Shown here: piece after piece, positions 1 to 6,989 of the stretch | Position numbering within the stretch: the first letter of the stretch is position 1 | How the letters are laid out: each line of letters opens with the position of its first letter | Assembly: GCA_029259285.1 (NCBI GenBank) | Contig: JAPDJB010000180.1 | Span: 1 to 9,553 of the forward strand | Direction of reading: 5' to 3' | DNA: 9,553 bases | DNA from: Candidatus Bathyarchaeota archaeon | Lineage (GTDB): Archaea > Thermoproteota > Bathyarchaeia > TCS64 > B23 | Program-made: the position numbers and the translations under genes | The notes under the pieces: model-generated | Told to the model about the DNA's origin: nothing | Database searches by the model: none | The model's input: only the letters and a program-made list of their open reading frames with translations

Positions 1-280
1 CCTTACCGCCGAGGCTCCTGATCCTCTCAGCCGCCTCCTGGGAGAACTCCTGGGTTCCAGGCTCCCTGAAGCCCGTGACGTGGGTGACAACGACGACATT
101 GTAGCCCTTGAAGAGCTCCGCAGCCCTCACACCCGTCTCTCCCCTCGTTGAGGCGACGACGATGTCCGTTATGCCAAGCTCCTCAGCCCTCCTCTTAGCA
201 GCCCTCAAGGTCTCATCGGTGTTCTCTGGGCCAGGCTCATCGAAGTATAGAGTAGGCCTCTCAACGCTCACATGGAACAC
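1..280 (-). CDS. Pyruvate kinase alpha/beta (C-terminal)-domain-like protein, COG1751-type, 5' part only
   Basis: The reverse strand reads open from a GTG at 280 to the left edge (93 codons), so only the N-terminal half is present. The protein contains YFDEPGPENTDETLRAAKRR, then IVVASTRGETGVRAAE near residues 40-55 and VVVVTHVTGFREPG near 62-75. This order (E-x-PG-x-x-NT, then VAS-x-xGET, then TH-x-xGF-x-x-PG) matches the stand-alone archaeal proteins that resemble the C-terminal alpha/beta domain of pyruvate kinase. They lack the catalytic barrel, so pyruvate kinase activity is not expected; the family's biochemical role is, as far as I know, not settled. GTG 280 is preceded in frame by a stop (283-281), which limits the start to 280 or a second GTG at 271. 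A purine-rich GGAGGGG lies at 298-292. The gene is divergent from hel308, with 58 bases between the starts. Family call is confident; start is moderately so. Confidence 0.8.
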   Translation of the reverse strand, partial: MFHVSVERPTLYFDEPGPENTDETLRAAKRRAEELGITDIVVASTRGETGVRAAELFKGYNVVVVTHVTGFREPGTQEFSQEAAERIRSLGGK

Positions 281-301
281 CTACAGGTTCTCCCCTCCAC
301 C

Positions 302-336
302 CTAGATTAATATTCCGAAGGCCCTCAATATTCTAG
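302..336. promoter_or_regulatory. Divergent promoter region with AATATT/CTAGA dyad
   Basis: This 35-base A+T-rich stretch separates two divergent genes. AATATT occurs twice (309-314 and 327-332), flanked by CTAGA at 302-306 and CTAG at 333-336 in inverted orientation, giving an imperfect dyad. TTAATATT at 307-314 is centred about 28 bases before the helicase TTG at 339, the usual distance of an archaeal TATA box from a leaderless start. Read on the minus strand, AATATT at 332-327 would place transcription start near 303, leaving a short leader that carries GGAGGGG (298-292) for the leftward gene. Box assignments are inferred from spacing alone; a regulator binding site is possible but not shown. 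Confidence 0.45.
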
Positions 337-338
337 AT

Positions 339-2582
339 TTGAAGATCTCGGAGCTCCCAATACCGGAGTCTGTTAAGGAGATTCTACATAGACGAGGATT
401 GGAGGAGCTCTATCCGCCGCAGGAGGAGGCTATAAAGGCTGGGGTGCTGGAGGGGCGAAACCTCGTATTGGCGAGCCCCACGGCGAGCGGTAAGACACTC
501 ATAGCTGAGCTATGCGCCATGAAACACGTCATCGAGCAGGGGGGTAAGGCCCTCTACCTGACGCCCCTCAGGGCGCTGGCCTGGGAGAAATATGAGACCT
601 TCCAGGAGTATGCGGGCCTGGAGAAGCATTACGGCGGCAAGGTTCGAGTGGCCATAAGCACCGGAGACCTAGACAGCTCAACGCCGTGGCTTGGAGGCTA
701 CGATGTCATCGTCGCAACAAATGAGAAGTGCGACTCACTTCTGAGGCATAGGGCGCCCTGGATGAAGGAGGTGACGCTGCTGGTGGCAGATGAGATACAC
801 CTAATAGGCGATGAGAGGGGGCCGACGCTGGAAGTAGCCCTCGCAAGGCTGAAGCAGCTCAGACCCGATATGCAGATACTCGCCCTAAGCGCCACAATCA
901 CCAACGCCGATGAGGTGGCTGAGTGGCTGAACGCCGAATGCGTCAAGACCGATTGGAGACCCGTGGAGCTCCGAGAGGGAGTCGCCTATAGGGATGTCAT
1001 CTACTTCAGGGATGGAAGCGTTAAGAGGCTTAGGCCTCTGCATAGGATAGACGCCCTAAACATCGCCTTGAACTCCGTCCTCGACGGGGGTCAATCCCTC
1101 ATCTTCGTCGAGAGCCGTAGGAGGTCTATGAGCCTCGCAAGGGAGGCAGCCCAAGCTCTGAAGGGGACGTTGAAGCCGAGGGAGAGGAGACAGCTCGACC
1201 GCATAGCTTCGGACATCCTAATCTACGGCGAGAGGACGACGCTTTCGGATGACCTCGCCTCAGCCGTCTCCATGGGAGCCGCCTTCCACCATGCGGGGCT
1301 GAGGGCTGAGCATAGACGCATCGTTGAAAGAGCCTTCAGGGAGGGGTGGATCAAGATATTGGTGGCGACGCCGACTCTGGCGGCGGGCGTAAACCTCCCA
1401 GCGAGGACGGTTGTCATAGGCAACTATAGAAGATTCGTCCCAGGCTACGGGATGTATCCCATATCGGTTCTGGAGTATAAGCAGATGAGTGGGAGAGCCG
1501 GTAGGCCGCAATACGACGAGTTTGGGGAGGCCATATTGATAGCATCATCCCCAGAGGAGCAGGACATCCTCATGGAGAACTATGTCCTGGCCCAGCCTGA
1601 GAGGCTTTACAGCCGCCTCGCCTCTGAGGCGGCCCTCAGGGGGCATGTCCTCGCAGCCATAGCATCGGATTACGCCCACTCCGAGGAGGGACTGCTGGAG
1701 TTCTTCTCCTCCACCTTCTACGGCTACCACTACCCCATTGGAGGCCTCAGGAGGATCATCGGCGGAATCCTAGGCTTCCTCAGGAGGGAGGAGATGCTAG
1801 ATTATAAGGGGGATTACATATACGCAACAGACTTTGGGAGGAGGGTCTCAGAGCTATACATCGACCCCCTCTCGGCGACAACCATCCGAGATGGATTGAG
1901 GAGGGGGGCCATGGAGGTGACGGATTTCACATGGCTCCACCTAATCTGCCACACACCCGACATGCAGCCCATAATAAGGCCGAGGAGAAATGAGTTGGCA
2001 GACCTGGAGGCCTACGTCGAGGAGCATCGAGGCGAGTTCGCATGCCCAATTCCAGAGACCTACGACCCAATAGAGTATGAGCAGTTCCTAGGGGAGGTGA
2101 AGACGGCCCTCATCCTAGAGGCCTGGATAAACGAGGCCTCGGAGAACGAGCTGCTGCAGCGCTACTCGGTTCAGCCTGGAGACAGGTATAGCATAGTGCA
2201 CAACGCCGAGTGGCTGCTCTACGCAACCCATGAACTCTCAACGGTGCTGGGCTACCCAGAGCATCGCAGACATCTAAGGGAGCTGAGGGAGAGGGTGAAA
2301 TACGGCGTGACGAAGAGCCTCCTACCCCTGGTTAGGCTTCAGGGGATAGGGCGTATAAGGGCGAGGGTGCTATACAACGCAGGGCTGAGGAGCATCTCAG
2401 ACCTGAAGAGGACTCCGCTGCGGAGATTGGTGGAGATACCGCTGATAGGCCCGAAGCTGGCTAGGCTGATCAAGGAGCAGGTGGGCGGAGTCGTCGACGA
2501 GGAGGAGTGGAGGAGGCTGGAGCGTGAAGCCGAGCAGAAGGCCCTTACGGAGTTTATAGAGGAGGAGGGCGAAGAGGCTTAA
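339..2582 (+). CDS. hel308: Hel308 family 3'-5' DNA helicase (Ski2-like, superfamily 2)
   Basis: ATP-dependent DNA helicase of the Hel308/Hjm family, which unwinds lagging-strand parental DNA at stalled forks and takes part in replication-coupled repair. All motifs are present: Q-motif YPPQEEA (25-31), Walker A SPTASGKT (46-53), DEIH box (151-154), SAT (184-186), motif IV LIFVESRR (254-261), motif V ATPTLAAGVNLPAR (343-356) and motif VI QMSGRAGRP (382-390). A winged helix and ratchet region follow (about 410-640). The C-terminal helix-hairpin-helix region holds LQGIGRIRARVLYNAGL (667-683) and IPLIGPKLARLI (700-711). At 747 residues it is slightly longer than typical (about 700-720) and ends in an acidic EEEGEEA tail. 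The start is TTG: an in-frame stop lies at 303-305, no ATG or GTG lies between, and MKISELPIPESVKEIL matches the family N-terminus. No ribosome-binding site is visible and a TATA-like box lies about 28 bases upstream, so the mRNA is probably leaderless. First gene of a likely three-gene operon. Confidence 0.95.
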   Translation: MKISELPIPESVKEILHRRGLEELYPPQEEAIKAGVLEGRNLVLASPTASGKTLIAELCAMKHVIEQGGKALYLTPLRALAWEKYETFQEYAGLEKHYGGKVRVAISTGDLDSSTPWLGGYDVIVATNEKCDSLLRHRAPWMKEVTLLVADEIHLIGDERGPTLEVALARLKQLRPDMQILALSATITNADEVAEWLNAECVKTDWRPVELREGVAYRDVIYFRDGSVKRLRPLHRIDALNIALNSVLDGGQSLIFVESRRRSMSLAREAAQALKGTLKPRERRQLDRIASDILIYGERTTLSDDLASAVSMGAAFHHAGLRAEHRRIVERAFREGWIKILVATPTLAAGVNLPARTVVIGNYRRFVPGYGMYPISVLEYKQMSGRAGRPQYDEFGEAILIASSPEEQDILMENYVLAQPERLYSRLASEAALRGHVLAAIASDYAHSEEGLLEFFSSTFYGYHYPIGGLRRIIGGILGFLRREEMLDYKGDYIYATDFGRRVSELYIDPLSATTIRDGLRRGAMEVTDFTWLHLICHTPDMQPIIRPRRNELADLEAYVEEHRGEFACPIPETYDPIEYEQFLGEVKTALILEAWINEASENELLQRYSVQPGDRYSIVHNAEWLLYATHELSTVLGYPEHRRHLRELRERVKYGVTKSLLPLVRLQGIGRIRARVLYNAGLRSISDLKRTPLRRLVEIPLIGPKLARLIKEQVGGVVDEEEWRRLEREAEQKALTEFIEEEGEEA

Positions 2583-2606
2583 AATCGCTGAGGCAACTAT
2601 AAATCG

Positions 2607-3017
2607 ATGGCTGAGGAGAGGAGGGGATACATCCTCAGAATTATAAGAGACGAATGGGTTGAGAGGGTCTTCAGGGAGCAACGCTACTACTCAGGGATTT
2701 CGAGACGATGGAGGAGGGGGGACATCATCCTATTTGCGAAGAAGACGGAGGCTGGAGACTCCTTCATAGGCTACGGCGTCGTGGATAGGGTAGAGGAGAT
2801 ATGGGAGCTGCCCCCAGAGGAGAGACGCTACGCCATGGAGCATGGATGGAGATGGGCGCTAACCCTCAACCCAATATTCAGATTCGAGAAGCCCATACCG
2901 ATCAGGGAGACTATACTCGCCGAGGATCCCAGGAGGGGGAGCTTCCTCCACGGGGCTATGCTGACGGAGGAGGAGTTGGACGCCATATTGGAGGCGGCTG
3001 AGGACTATCAGGGCTGA
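2607..3017 (+). CDS. Small EVE/PUA-like beta-barrel protein
   Basis: A 136-residue soluble protein with no signal peptide or membrane segment. The stretch RRGDIILFAKKTEAG...FIGYGVVDRV (about residues 37-62) has the pattern of EVE/ASCH/PUA-superfamily barrels: a strand ending in a 'G-D-hydrophobic-hydrophobic-F' turn, then a 'F-x-G-Y/x-G-x-V' strand. Such domains bind modified or structured RNA or DNA bases. The aromatic residues that could line a pocket here are Y27, Y28, F43, F53, Y56, W66, W81 and W83. The C-terminal 20 residues are acidic and helical (TEEELDAILEAAEDY). I cannot name the exact family; another archaeal PUA-like DUF is the main alternative. It sits 24 bases after hel308 and 5 bases before the asparagine-synthetase-like gene, so co-transcription is likely. 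No strong ribosome-binding site precedes ATG 2607. TTAAAATC at 2579-2586, overlapping the hel308 stop, is at TATA distance and could give a second, leaderless promoter. Confidence 0.65.
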   Translation: MAEERRGYILRIIRDEWVERVFREQRYYSGISRRWRRGDIILFAKKTEAGDSFIGYGVVDRVEEIWELPPEERRYAMEHGWRWALTLNPIFRFEKPIPIRETILAEDPRRGSFLHGAMLTEEELDAILEAAEDYQG

Positions 3018-3022
3018 AGGAT

Positions 3023-4456
3023 ATGGGATACATAGCGGCCCTCGCATCAAAACGGGGAGAAGACGTAGGAGGCCTAATGCTCAGAATGCTGAGGGCTCAG
3101 AGCTCCAGGGTGGATGGCGTGGGCATAGCCTCGGAGGAGGGAGCTGCCGCCCAGCCATGGATGCCGGAGGAGACGCCGAGGGGAGACGCCATGATAGGAT
3201 GCCTCCACACGAAGATAACCCCCCTCGACCAGCCTCAACCCATCACCCAGTATGGTCACCACATCGCCATGGAGGGACGCCTATGGTCCTGGAGATGCGA
3301 CATCCTAGAGATGGCTGAGAGATTGGGGCATAACCCACACCAGGGATTGAGGAGGCTCATAGAGGAGGGGGAAGGCTCCTATGCTGTTGTGATCCTCGAT
3401 GGGGAGTATATCCTCTGCGGCAGAGACCCGATAGGCCTCGTCCCCCTATACATCGGGGAGTCCGAGAGCCTCATAGCCGCCGCATCGAATAGGAGAATGC
3501 TCTGGAGCCTAGGATTAGAGGCTAAACCCCTAAAGCCAGGCCACATAGCCAGGATAAGCCCCAAGGGCTTAGAGATGGAGCAGGTTAGAATCTTGGAGCA
3601 GCCCAAGGCTGAGTCCATGTCGATGAGAGAGGCCGTTGAACAGCTTGACAAGGCGATGAGAAGCAGCGTCGAACGGAGGGTTAGGGGTCTGAGGAGGGTC
3701 TGCCTAGCCTTCTCAGGAGGCCTCGACAGCTCGGTGATAGCGAGATACCTAGACCTCGCAGGCGTCGACGTGGAGCTCCTATCCGTCGGCCTAGAAGGCT
3801 CTAAAGACCTTGAGGCGGCGGAGGAGGCGGCTGAACACCTAGGCCTCCCCATCAGGGTTGAGAGCTACGGCCTAGGAGACGTGGAGGAGGCGTTGGATGA
3901 GGTTCTATGGAGCGTTGAGGAGGCTGATCCGGTGAAGGTGTCGATAGCGCTCCCCCTATACTGGTGTGCCAGACTCGCCGTTGAGGAGGGGGTGCGCATA
4001 CTCTTCGTTGGGCAGGGAAGCGATGAACTCTTCGGGGGTTATCGACGCTACATAGACCTCTACGCATCGATGGGCGACGAGGTGAGTCATCAACTCTTCA
4101 TGGATGTCGCCGAATCCTATGAGATGAACTATGCCAGGGACTATAAGGTTTGTATGGATCAGGGAGTCGAGATCAGGGCGCCCTACACCGACCTGGAGGT
4201 GATAGAGCTGGGCCTCTCCATGCCGGTAGAGTTGAAGCTCTCCAGGGATGGATGGAGGAAGCTGATCCTCAGAAGGCTGGCTGAGAAGCTTGGACTTCCG
4301 AAGAGCATAGCTTGGAGGAGGAAGAGGGCGATACAATACTCCACAAGGGTCTCAACGGCGCTGAGGAGGATCGCTAAGAAACATGGAAAAGGTGGTCTCC
4401 GGCAGCTCCTGGAGGAGCTGCTCAGCCTCCTACGAGGGAGCTGGAAGGGGAGTTAG
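3023..4456 (+). CDS. Asparagine-synthetase-like protein (AsnB fold) with inactivated glutaminase domain
   Basis: Two-domain protein of the AsnB type: an N-terminal Ntn-hydrolase (class II glutaminase) domain (about 1-190) and an ATP-pyrophosphatase domain (about 200-450). The C-terminal half is well conserved, with PP-loop AFSGGLDSSVIA (229-240), VGQGSDELFGGYRRY (329-343) and VEIRAPYTDLEVIELGLSMP (382-401). The N-terminus reads M-G-Y-I-A-A-L where active enzymes have M-C-G-I, so the nucleophilic Cys is missing. The strand normally reading N-G-E-I-Y-N is E-G-R-L-W-S (84-89), and the glutamine-site Arg position appears to be His62. Glutamine hydrolysis is therefore not expected. Gln331 replaces the Glu of the usual G-E-G-S-D-E motif. 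It may be an ammonia-dependent asparagine synthetase, or a paralogue making another amide on another acceptor. ATG 3023 is the only sensible start (in-frame stop at 2999-3001). It lies 5 bases after the EVE/PUA-like gene. Its TAG interlocks with the stop of the opposing gene. Confidence 0.85.
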   Translation: MGYIAALASKRGEDVGGLMLRMLRAQSSRVDGVGIASEEGAAAQPWMPEETPRGDAMIGCLHTKITPLDQPQPITQYGHHIAMEGRLWSWRCDILEMAERLGHNPHQGLRRLIEEGEGSYAVVILDGEYILCGRDPIGLVPLYIGESESLIAAASNRRMLWSLGLEAKPLKPGHIARISPKGLEMEQVRILEQPKAESMSMREAVEQLDKAMRSSVERRVRGLRRVCLAFSGGLDSSVIARYLDLAGVDVELLSVGLEGSKDLEAAEEAAEHLGLPIRVESYGLGDVEEALDEVLWSVEEADPVKVSIALPLYWCARLAVEEGVRILFVGQGSDELFGGYRRYIDLYASMGDEVSHQLFMDVAESYEMNYARDYKVCMDQGVEIRAPYTDLEVIELGLSMPVELKLSRDGWRKLILRRLAEKLGLPKSIAWRRKRAIQYSTRVSTALRRIAKKHGKGGLRQLLEELLSLLRGSWKGS

Positions 4457-5793
4457 GCGGATATCTGCTTCAAGGCGTCCTCAGCAGCCTTAATCGTCGC
4501 TGGAGCAGTCGGCGGAGGCGTCAACAGTGGATGCGTCCCTATCTGGAGGTTTGCATAGGCTGCGGCCGTCATTCCGCATTCTATGGCCAATCCGATTATG
4601 TTGATCATCTCCCCGACTGATTCTCCTCCTGCGATCTGGCCTCCGAGGAAGAAGCCTCCACGCCTGGTGAATATGAGTTTCACATGCACCTCATGTGATC
4701 CTGGGAGCGATGCTGGATGCTTGTCGAAGACCTTGCTCCTGCCGACTACGTAGTCGAAACCCTCCTCCTCCGCTCTCCGCTCTATTAGGCCTGCGACTCC
4801 GAGGGCTAAATCCCCTATCCTCGTCGAGAAGATGCCGAGGGTTCCCCTAAACCTCCTGAAGGCCGTCAATCTATATAGGTTGGCTCCAGCTATCCTCGCC
4901 TCAGCCGTAGCCACGCTCGCCAGCATCACCCTGCTCGGCTTCTGGGTGAAGAAATCCCTCTTCTCAGCGCAGTCCCCTACGGCGAAGACGTCTGGATGGG
5001 ATGTTCGCATATACTCGTCGACCACCACTCCATATCGGCTGACGTCGAGGCCCATCCGCTCGGCGAGCTCGGTGTTGGGCCTTGCACCTGTGGCCACCAC
5101 GACCATATCGGCCTTTAGGGTTTCACCCCCCTCCAGCTCGACGGCCTCAACCCGCTTCTCGCCCAGCATCCTCTTGACGGCGATGCCGGTGTGGAGCCTG
5201 AGGCCCCTACGCCTCAGCTCCTCCTCCACCATCTGGCATAACTCATCGTCGAATGAGAGGCTTAGGATGTGGGGGAGAATCTCAACGATGCTCACAGTCT
5301 TACCGGCCTTCAGGAGCTCATCGGCCAGCTCAACGCCTATGAAGCCTCCGCCTACGATGACGATCTCATCGCTCTCCTTCATCCACTCCAGCATCGACTT
5401 CAGATGCCGTGCATCCTTATAGATGGGGAAGACTCCCTCGAGGTCTCTCCCCTCAATCGGCGGGATCGACGGCTTGGAGCCGGTTGCAAGAACCAGCTTC
5501 TCAAACCCTATTTCAAGGCCGTCCCTAGTCCTCGCAACCCTTCCCTCCAAGTCCACGTCTAAGACCTCATCGATGAGAAGCTCCACCCCGCTATCCTTCA
5601 ATGGGCGATCTGAGAGCCTATTCTTCTCAACCTCGCCGAGGGTTCCGAAGATGTAGGGGATGGCGCATGGTATGACAGCCATCTCCTCACGTCGCACCAG
5701 GGTTACATCCTTATCCGGGTAGCTCCCCCTCGCCGTTAGAGCCGTAACCACTCCAGCCGGCCCACCGCCGATGATGAGGATATCCGTCTTCAC
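4453..5793 (-). CDS. FAD-dependent pyridine nucleotide-disulfide oxidoreductase, CoA-disulfide reductase/NADH oxidase type
   Basis: A flavoprotein that passes electrons from NAD(P)H via FAD and one active-site cysteine to a disulfide such as CoA disulfide or a persulfide, or to oxygen or peroxide. FAD-binding GGGPAG is at 9-14. The single redox cysteine is C43 in VIPCAIPY, the position used in CoA-disulfide reductases and H2O2-forming NADH oxidases (one cysteine, not a CxxxxC pair). ATGSKP is at 103-108, the NAD-binding GGGFIG at 148-153 with acidic E171 ending the next strand (suggesting NADH over NADPH), and the FAD-contacting AVGDCAE at 271-277. The C-terminal dimerisation domain ends THPLLTPPPTAP (420-431). 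Length (446) is normal for the family. The start is GTG 5793 with AAGGTG at 5806-5801 and a 7-base spacer; an in-frame stop at 5799-5797 excludes longer forms. It is monocistronic and convergent with the asparagine-synthetase-like gene. The true substrate cannot be read from sequence. Confidence 0.88.
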   Translation of the reverse strand: MKTDILIIGGGPAGVVTALTARGSYPDKDVTLVRREEMAVIPCAIPYIFGTLGEVEKNRLSDRPLKDSGVELLIDEVLDVDLEGRVARTRDGLEIGFEKLVLATGSKPSIPPIEGRDLEGVFPIYKDARHLKSMLEWMKESDEIVIVGGGFIGVELADELLKAGKTVSIVEILPHILSLSFDDELCQMVEEELRRRGLRLHTGIAVKRMLGEKRVEAVELEGGETLKADMVVVATGARPNTELAERMGLDVSRYGVVVDEYMRTSHPDVFAVGDCAEKRDFFTQKPSRVMLASVATAEARIAGANLYRLTAFRRFRGTLGIFSTRIGDLALGVAGLIERRAEEEGFDYVVGRSKVFDKHPASLPGSHEVHVKLIFTRRGGFFLGGQIAGGESVGEMINIIGLAIECGMTAAAYANLQIGTHPLLTPPPTAPATIKAAEDALKQISA

Positions 5794-5800
5794 AGCTCAA

Positions 5801-5844
5801 CACCTTAAATCTCCTCATCTCCCCTACACCCATTTATCTTTATT
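5801..5844 (-). promoter_or_regulatory. Promoter and ribosome-binding site of the flavin disulfide reductase gene
   Basis: On the minus strand AATAAAGATAAATG (5844-5831) is a TATA-like box. Transcription start would fall near 5811, leaving a leader of about 18 bases with AAGGTG (5806-5801) placed 7 bases before GTG 5793. Position and composition fit an archaeal promoter; there is no experimental support. Confidence 0.45.
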
Positions 5845-5858
5845 CCCCAAAAACGGGG
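5845..5858 (-). terminator. Possible transcription terminator of the mat/MetE-like operon
   Basis: About 22-35 bases after the stop of the methionine-synthase-like gene, the minus strand reads CCCC-GTTTTT-GGGG. This is a T5 run (5853-5849) in the loop of a short 4-bp inverted repeat. Archaeal termination often needs only an oligo-T run, so it could end the operon just before the promoter of the next gene. The hairpin is short, so the call is tentative. Confidence 0.35.
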
Positions 5859-5879
5859 TGAAACATCAGGGGCTGAAGC

Positions 5880-6971
5880 CTAAATCGATTTGGAGGCCGC
5901 CTCTGAAACCCTCCTGAGAACCTCGAGGGCTGAATCATAGTCGGGGAAGCCCTTTAAACCGCATTCAGGTCCCGCATAGGGGACGTTCTCAGCTCCAAAT
6001 CTCTCGACGATAAGCCTCAGCCGCCTCTCCATCAGCTTCACATCCTCGAGGAAATCCACAGCCCTCAATCGACCTCTCCTGATCTCGGACCAGACCTCCC
6101 CGATCCTATGGGGAGCCTCCTCCGATCCTGCGGGGATGTTTAGGCGTTGGGCTATTAGGGCGTCGAAGTCGCTCCTCGAGATGCTGGCCTTCACCCTCTT
6201 ACCTGCTTCCAGCACCTTCCTGATCATCCCCTCATCCCTGTAGAGGGGGTCATCGACATGGGACTCTACGATGTCGAGGTGCTCCGCCTCCAGGTATAGG
6301 GTGTCGGAGGTATCGTGGAGATGTATGATGGTCTCTAAACCCCTGGAGGAGGCCGATGCGAAGAGCCTTTCCCAGGCCCTAAGTAGGCTCTCCCTCCCCT
6401 CTGAGCCTCGATCCAGGAGGGGGTCGTCGAGGAGGCCGAAGGCGGGCTCATCCACCGCCAATAGGGCGGTCTCACCCCTCTTAACCTTGAAGATGGAGGC
6501 CTCCACTATGGCTGAAAGAGCCTCGGCGAGCTCCTCCATCAACCTCCCATCCCTATACCCGAATTGAAGCGAAAGCGTGTAGGGACCCGTCACGCATAGC
6601 TTCAATCTCAGATGGTCTATCCCAGCCTCGTCGATGATGAGGCTGATATTCCCCTTGACAACCTCAACCTCCGGTATGGATGCCCCAGGCCTCGTCGATA
6701 TGCCATGAGAGACATAGGTGTCCCCCTCCCTGCTGAGACCCCTCAGGAGCTTGAAGAACATCTGATTCATATCCCTGAATTGGGGGTAGTTCTGTATGTC
6801 GACGCCTGCCCTCAACTTATCTATGAGACCTCTGACAACCTCGGCCTCGAAGGCCTCAGCCTCAGGGCTTCCCCCTAATAGATGTTGGAGAGACGAGTAG
6901 GCGTCAGCCCCCCTTCCAAGGGTTTCATCGGACAGCCTCGGCGGGAGACTTCCAACGTCGTATGTCTCCAC
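5880..6971 (-). CDS. Core-MetE-like methionine synthase (cobalamin-independent C-terminal domain only)
   Basis: A single barrel of 363 residues matching the catalytic C-terminal half of MetE, as in archaeal core-MetE proteins, and lacking the N-terminal half that helps bind polyglutamyl folate. It should methylate homocysteine to methionine, with a methyl donor that is probably not the bacterial folate. Visible landmarks are GSLPPR (7-12), TGPYTLS (128-134), DEPAFG (174-179), IIHLHDTSD (215-223), DIVESHVDDP (233-242) and GPECGLKGFP (334-343). Compared with the MetE zinc site (His, Cys, Glu, Cys), H217, E236 and C337 fit, but the first cysteine is His219 (H-x-H, not H-x-C). The start is GTG 6971 behind GGGAGGT (6988-6982). 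Eighteen bases separate it from the mat stop, so the two genes form an operon for methionine and S-adenosylmethionine supply. Alternative: a related methyltransferase of the same superfamily with another thiol acceptor. Confidence 0.82.
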   Translation of the reverse strand: METYDVGSLPPRLSDETLGRGADAYSSLQHLLGGSPEAEAFEAEVVRGLIDKLRAGVDIQNYPQFRDMNQMFFKLLRGLSREGDTYVSHGISTRPGASIPEVEVVKGNISLIIDEAGIDHLRLKLCVTGPYTLSLQFGYRDGRLMEELAEALSAIVEASIFKVKRGETALLAVDEPAFGLLDDPLLDRGSEGRESLLRAWERLFASASSRGLETIIHLHDTSDTLYLEAEHLDIVESHVDDPLYRDEGMIRKVLEAGKRVKASISRSDFDALIAQRLNIPAGSEEAPHRIGEVWSEIRRGRLRAVDFLEDVKLMERRLRLIVERFGAENVPYAGPECGLKGFPDYDSALEVLRRVSEAASKSI

Positions 6972-6981
6972 CCTCAGATAT

Positions 6982-6988
6982 ACCTCCC
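6982..6988 (-). promoter_or_regulatory. Strong ribosome-binding site that fixes the GTG start of the MetE-like gene
   Basis: GGGAGGT on the minus strand lies just behind the mat stop codon (6992-6990), with 10 bases to GTG 6971. It is the best Shine-Dalgarno match in the window. It supports GTG over an ATG at 6990-6988, which overlaps the mat stop but is out of frame with the MetE-like protein. Confidence 0.6.
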
Positions 6989-6989
6989 A

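Noticed and set aside
108..305. 65-codon plus-strand open frame at the left end.
   Set aside because: Antisense to the conserved pyruvate-kinase-C-like frame and Ser/Pro-rich.
3379..3852. 157-codon minus-strand open frame opposite the asparagine-synthetase-like gene.
   Set aside because: Ser/Leu/Arg-rich shadow of a conserved gene that carries the PP-loop on the other strand.
4832..5422. 196-codon plus-strand open frame opposite the flavin disulfide reductase.
   Set aside because: Low-complexity Ser/Thr/Arg-rich translation typical of the antisense of a GC-rich gene; the minus-strand frame has complete FAD and NAD motifs.
5871..5880. GGC-TGAA-GCC at the stop of the MetE-like gene as a terminator stem.
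   Set aside because: Only 3 base pairs and no T run directly after it; the T5 at 5853-5849 is the better candidate.
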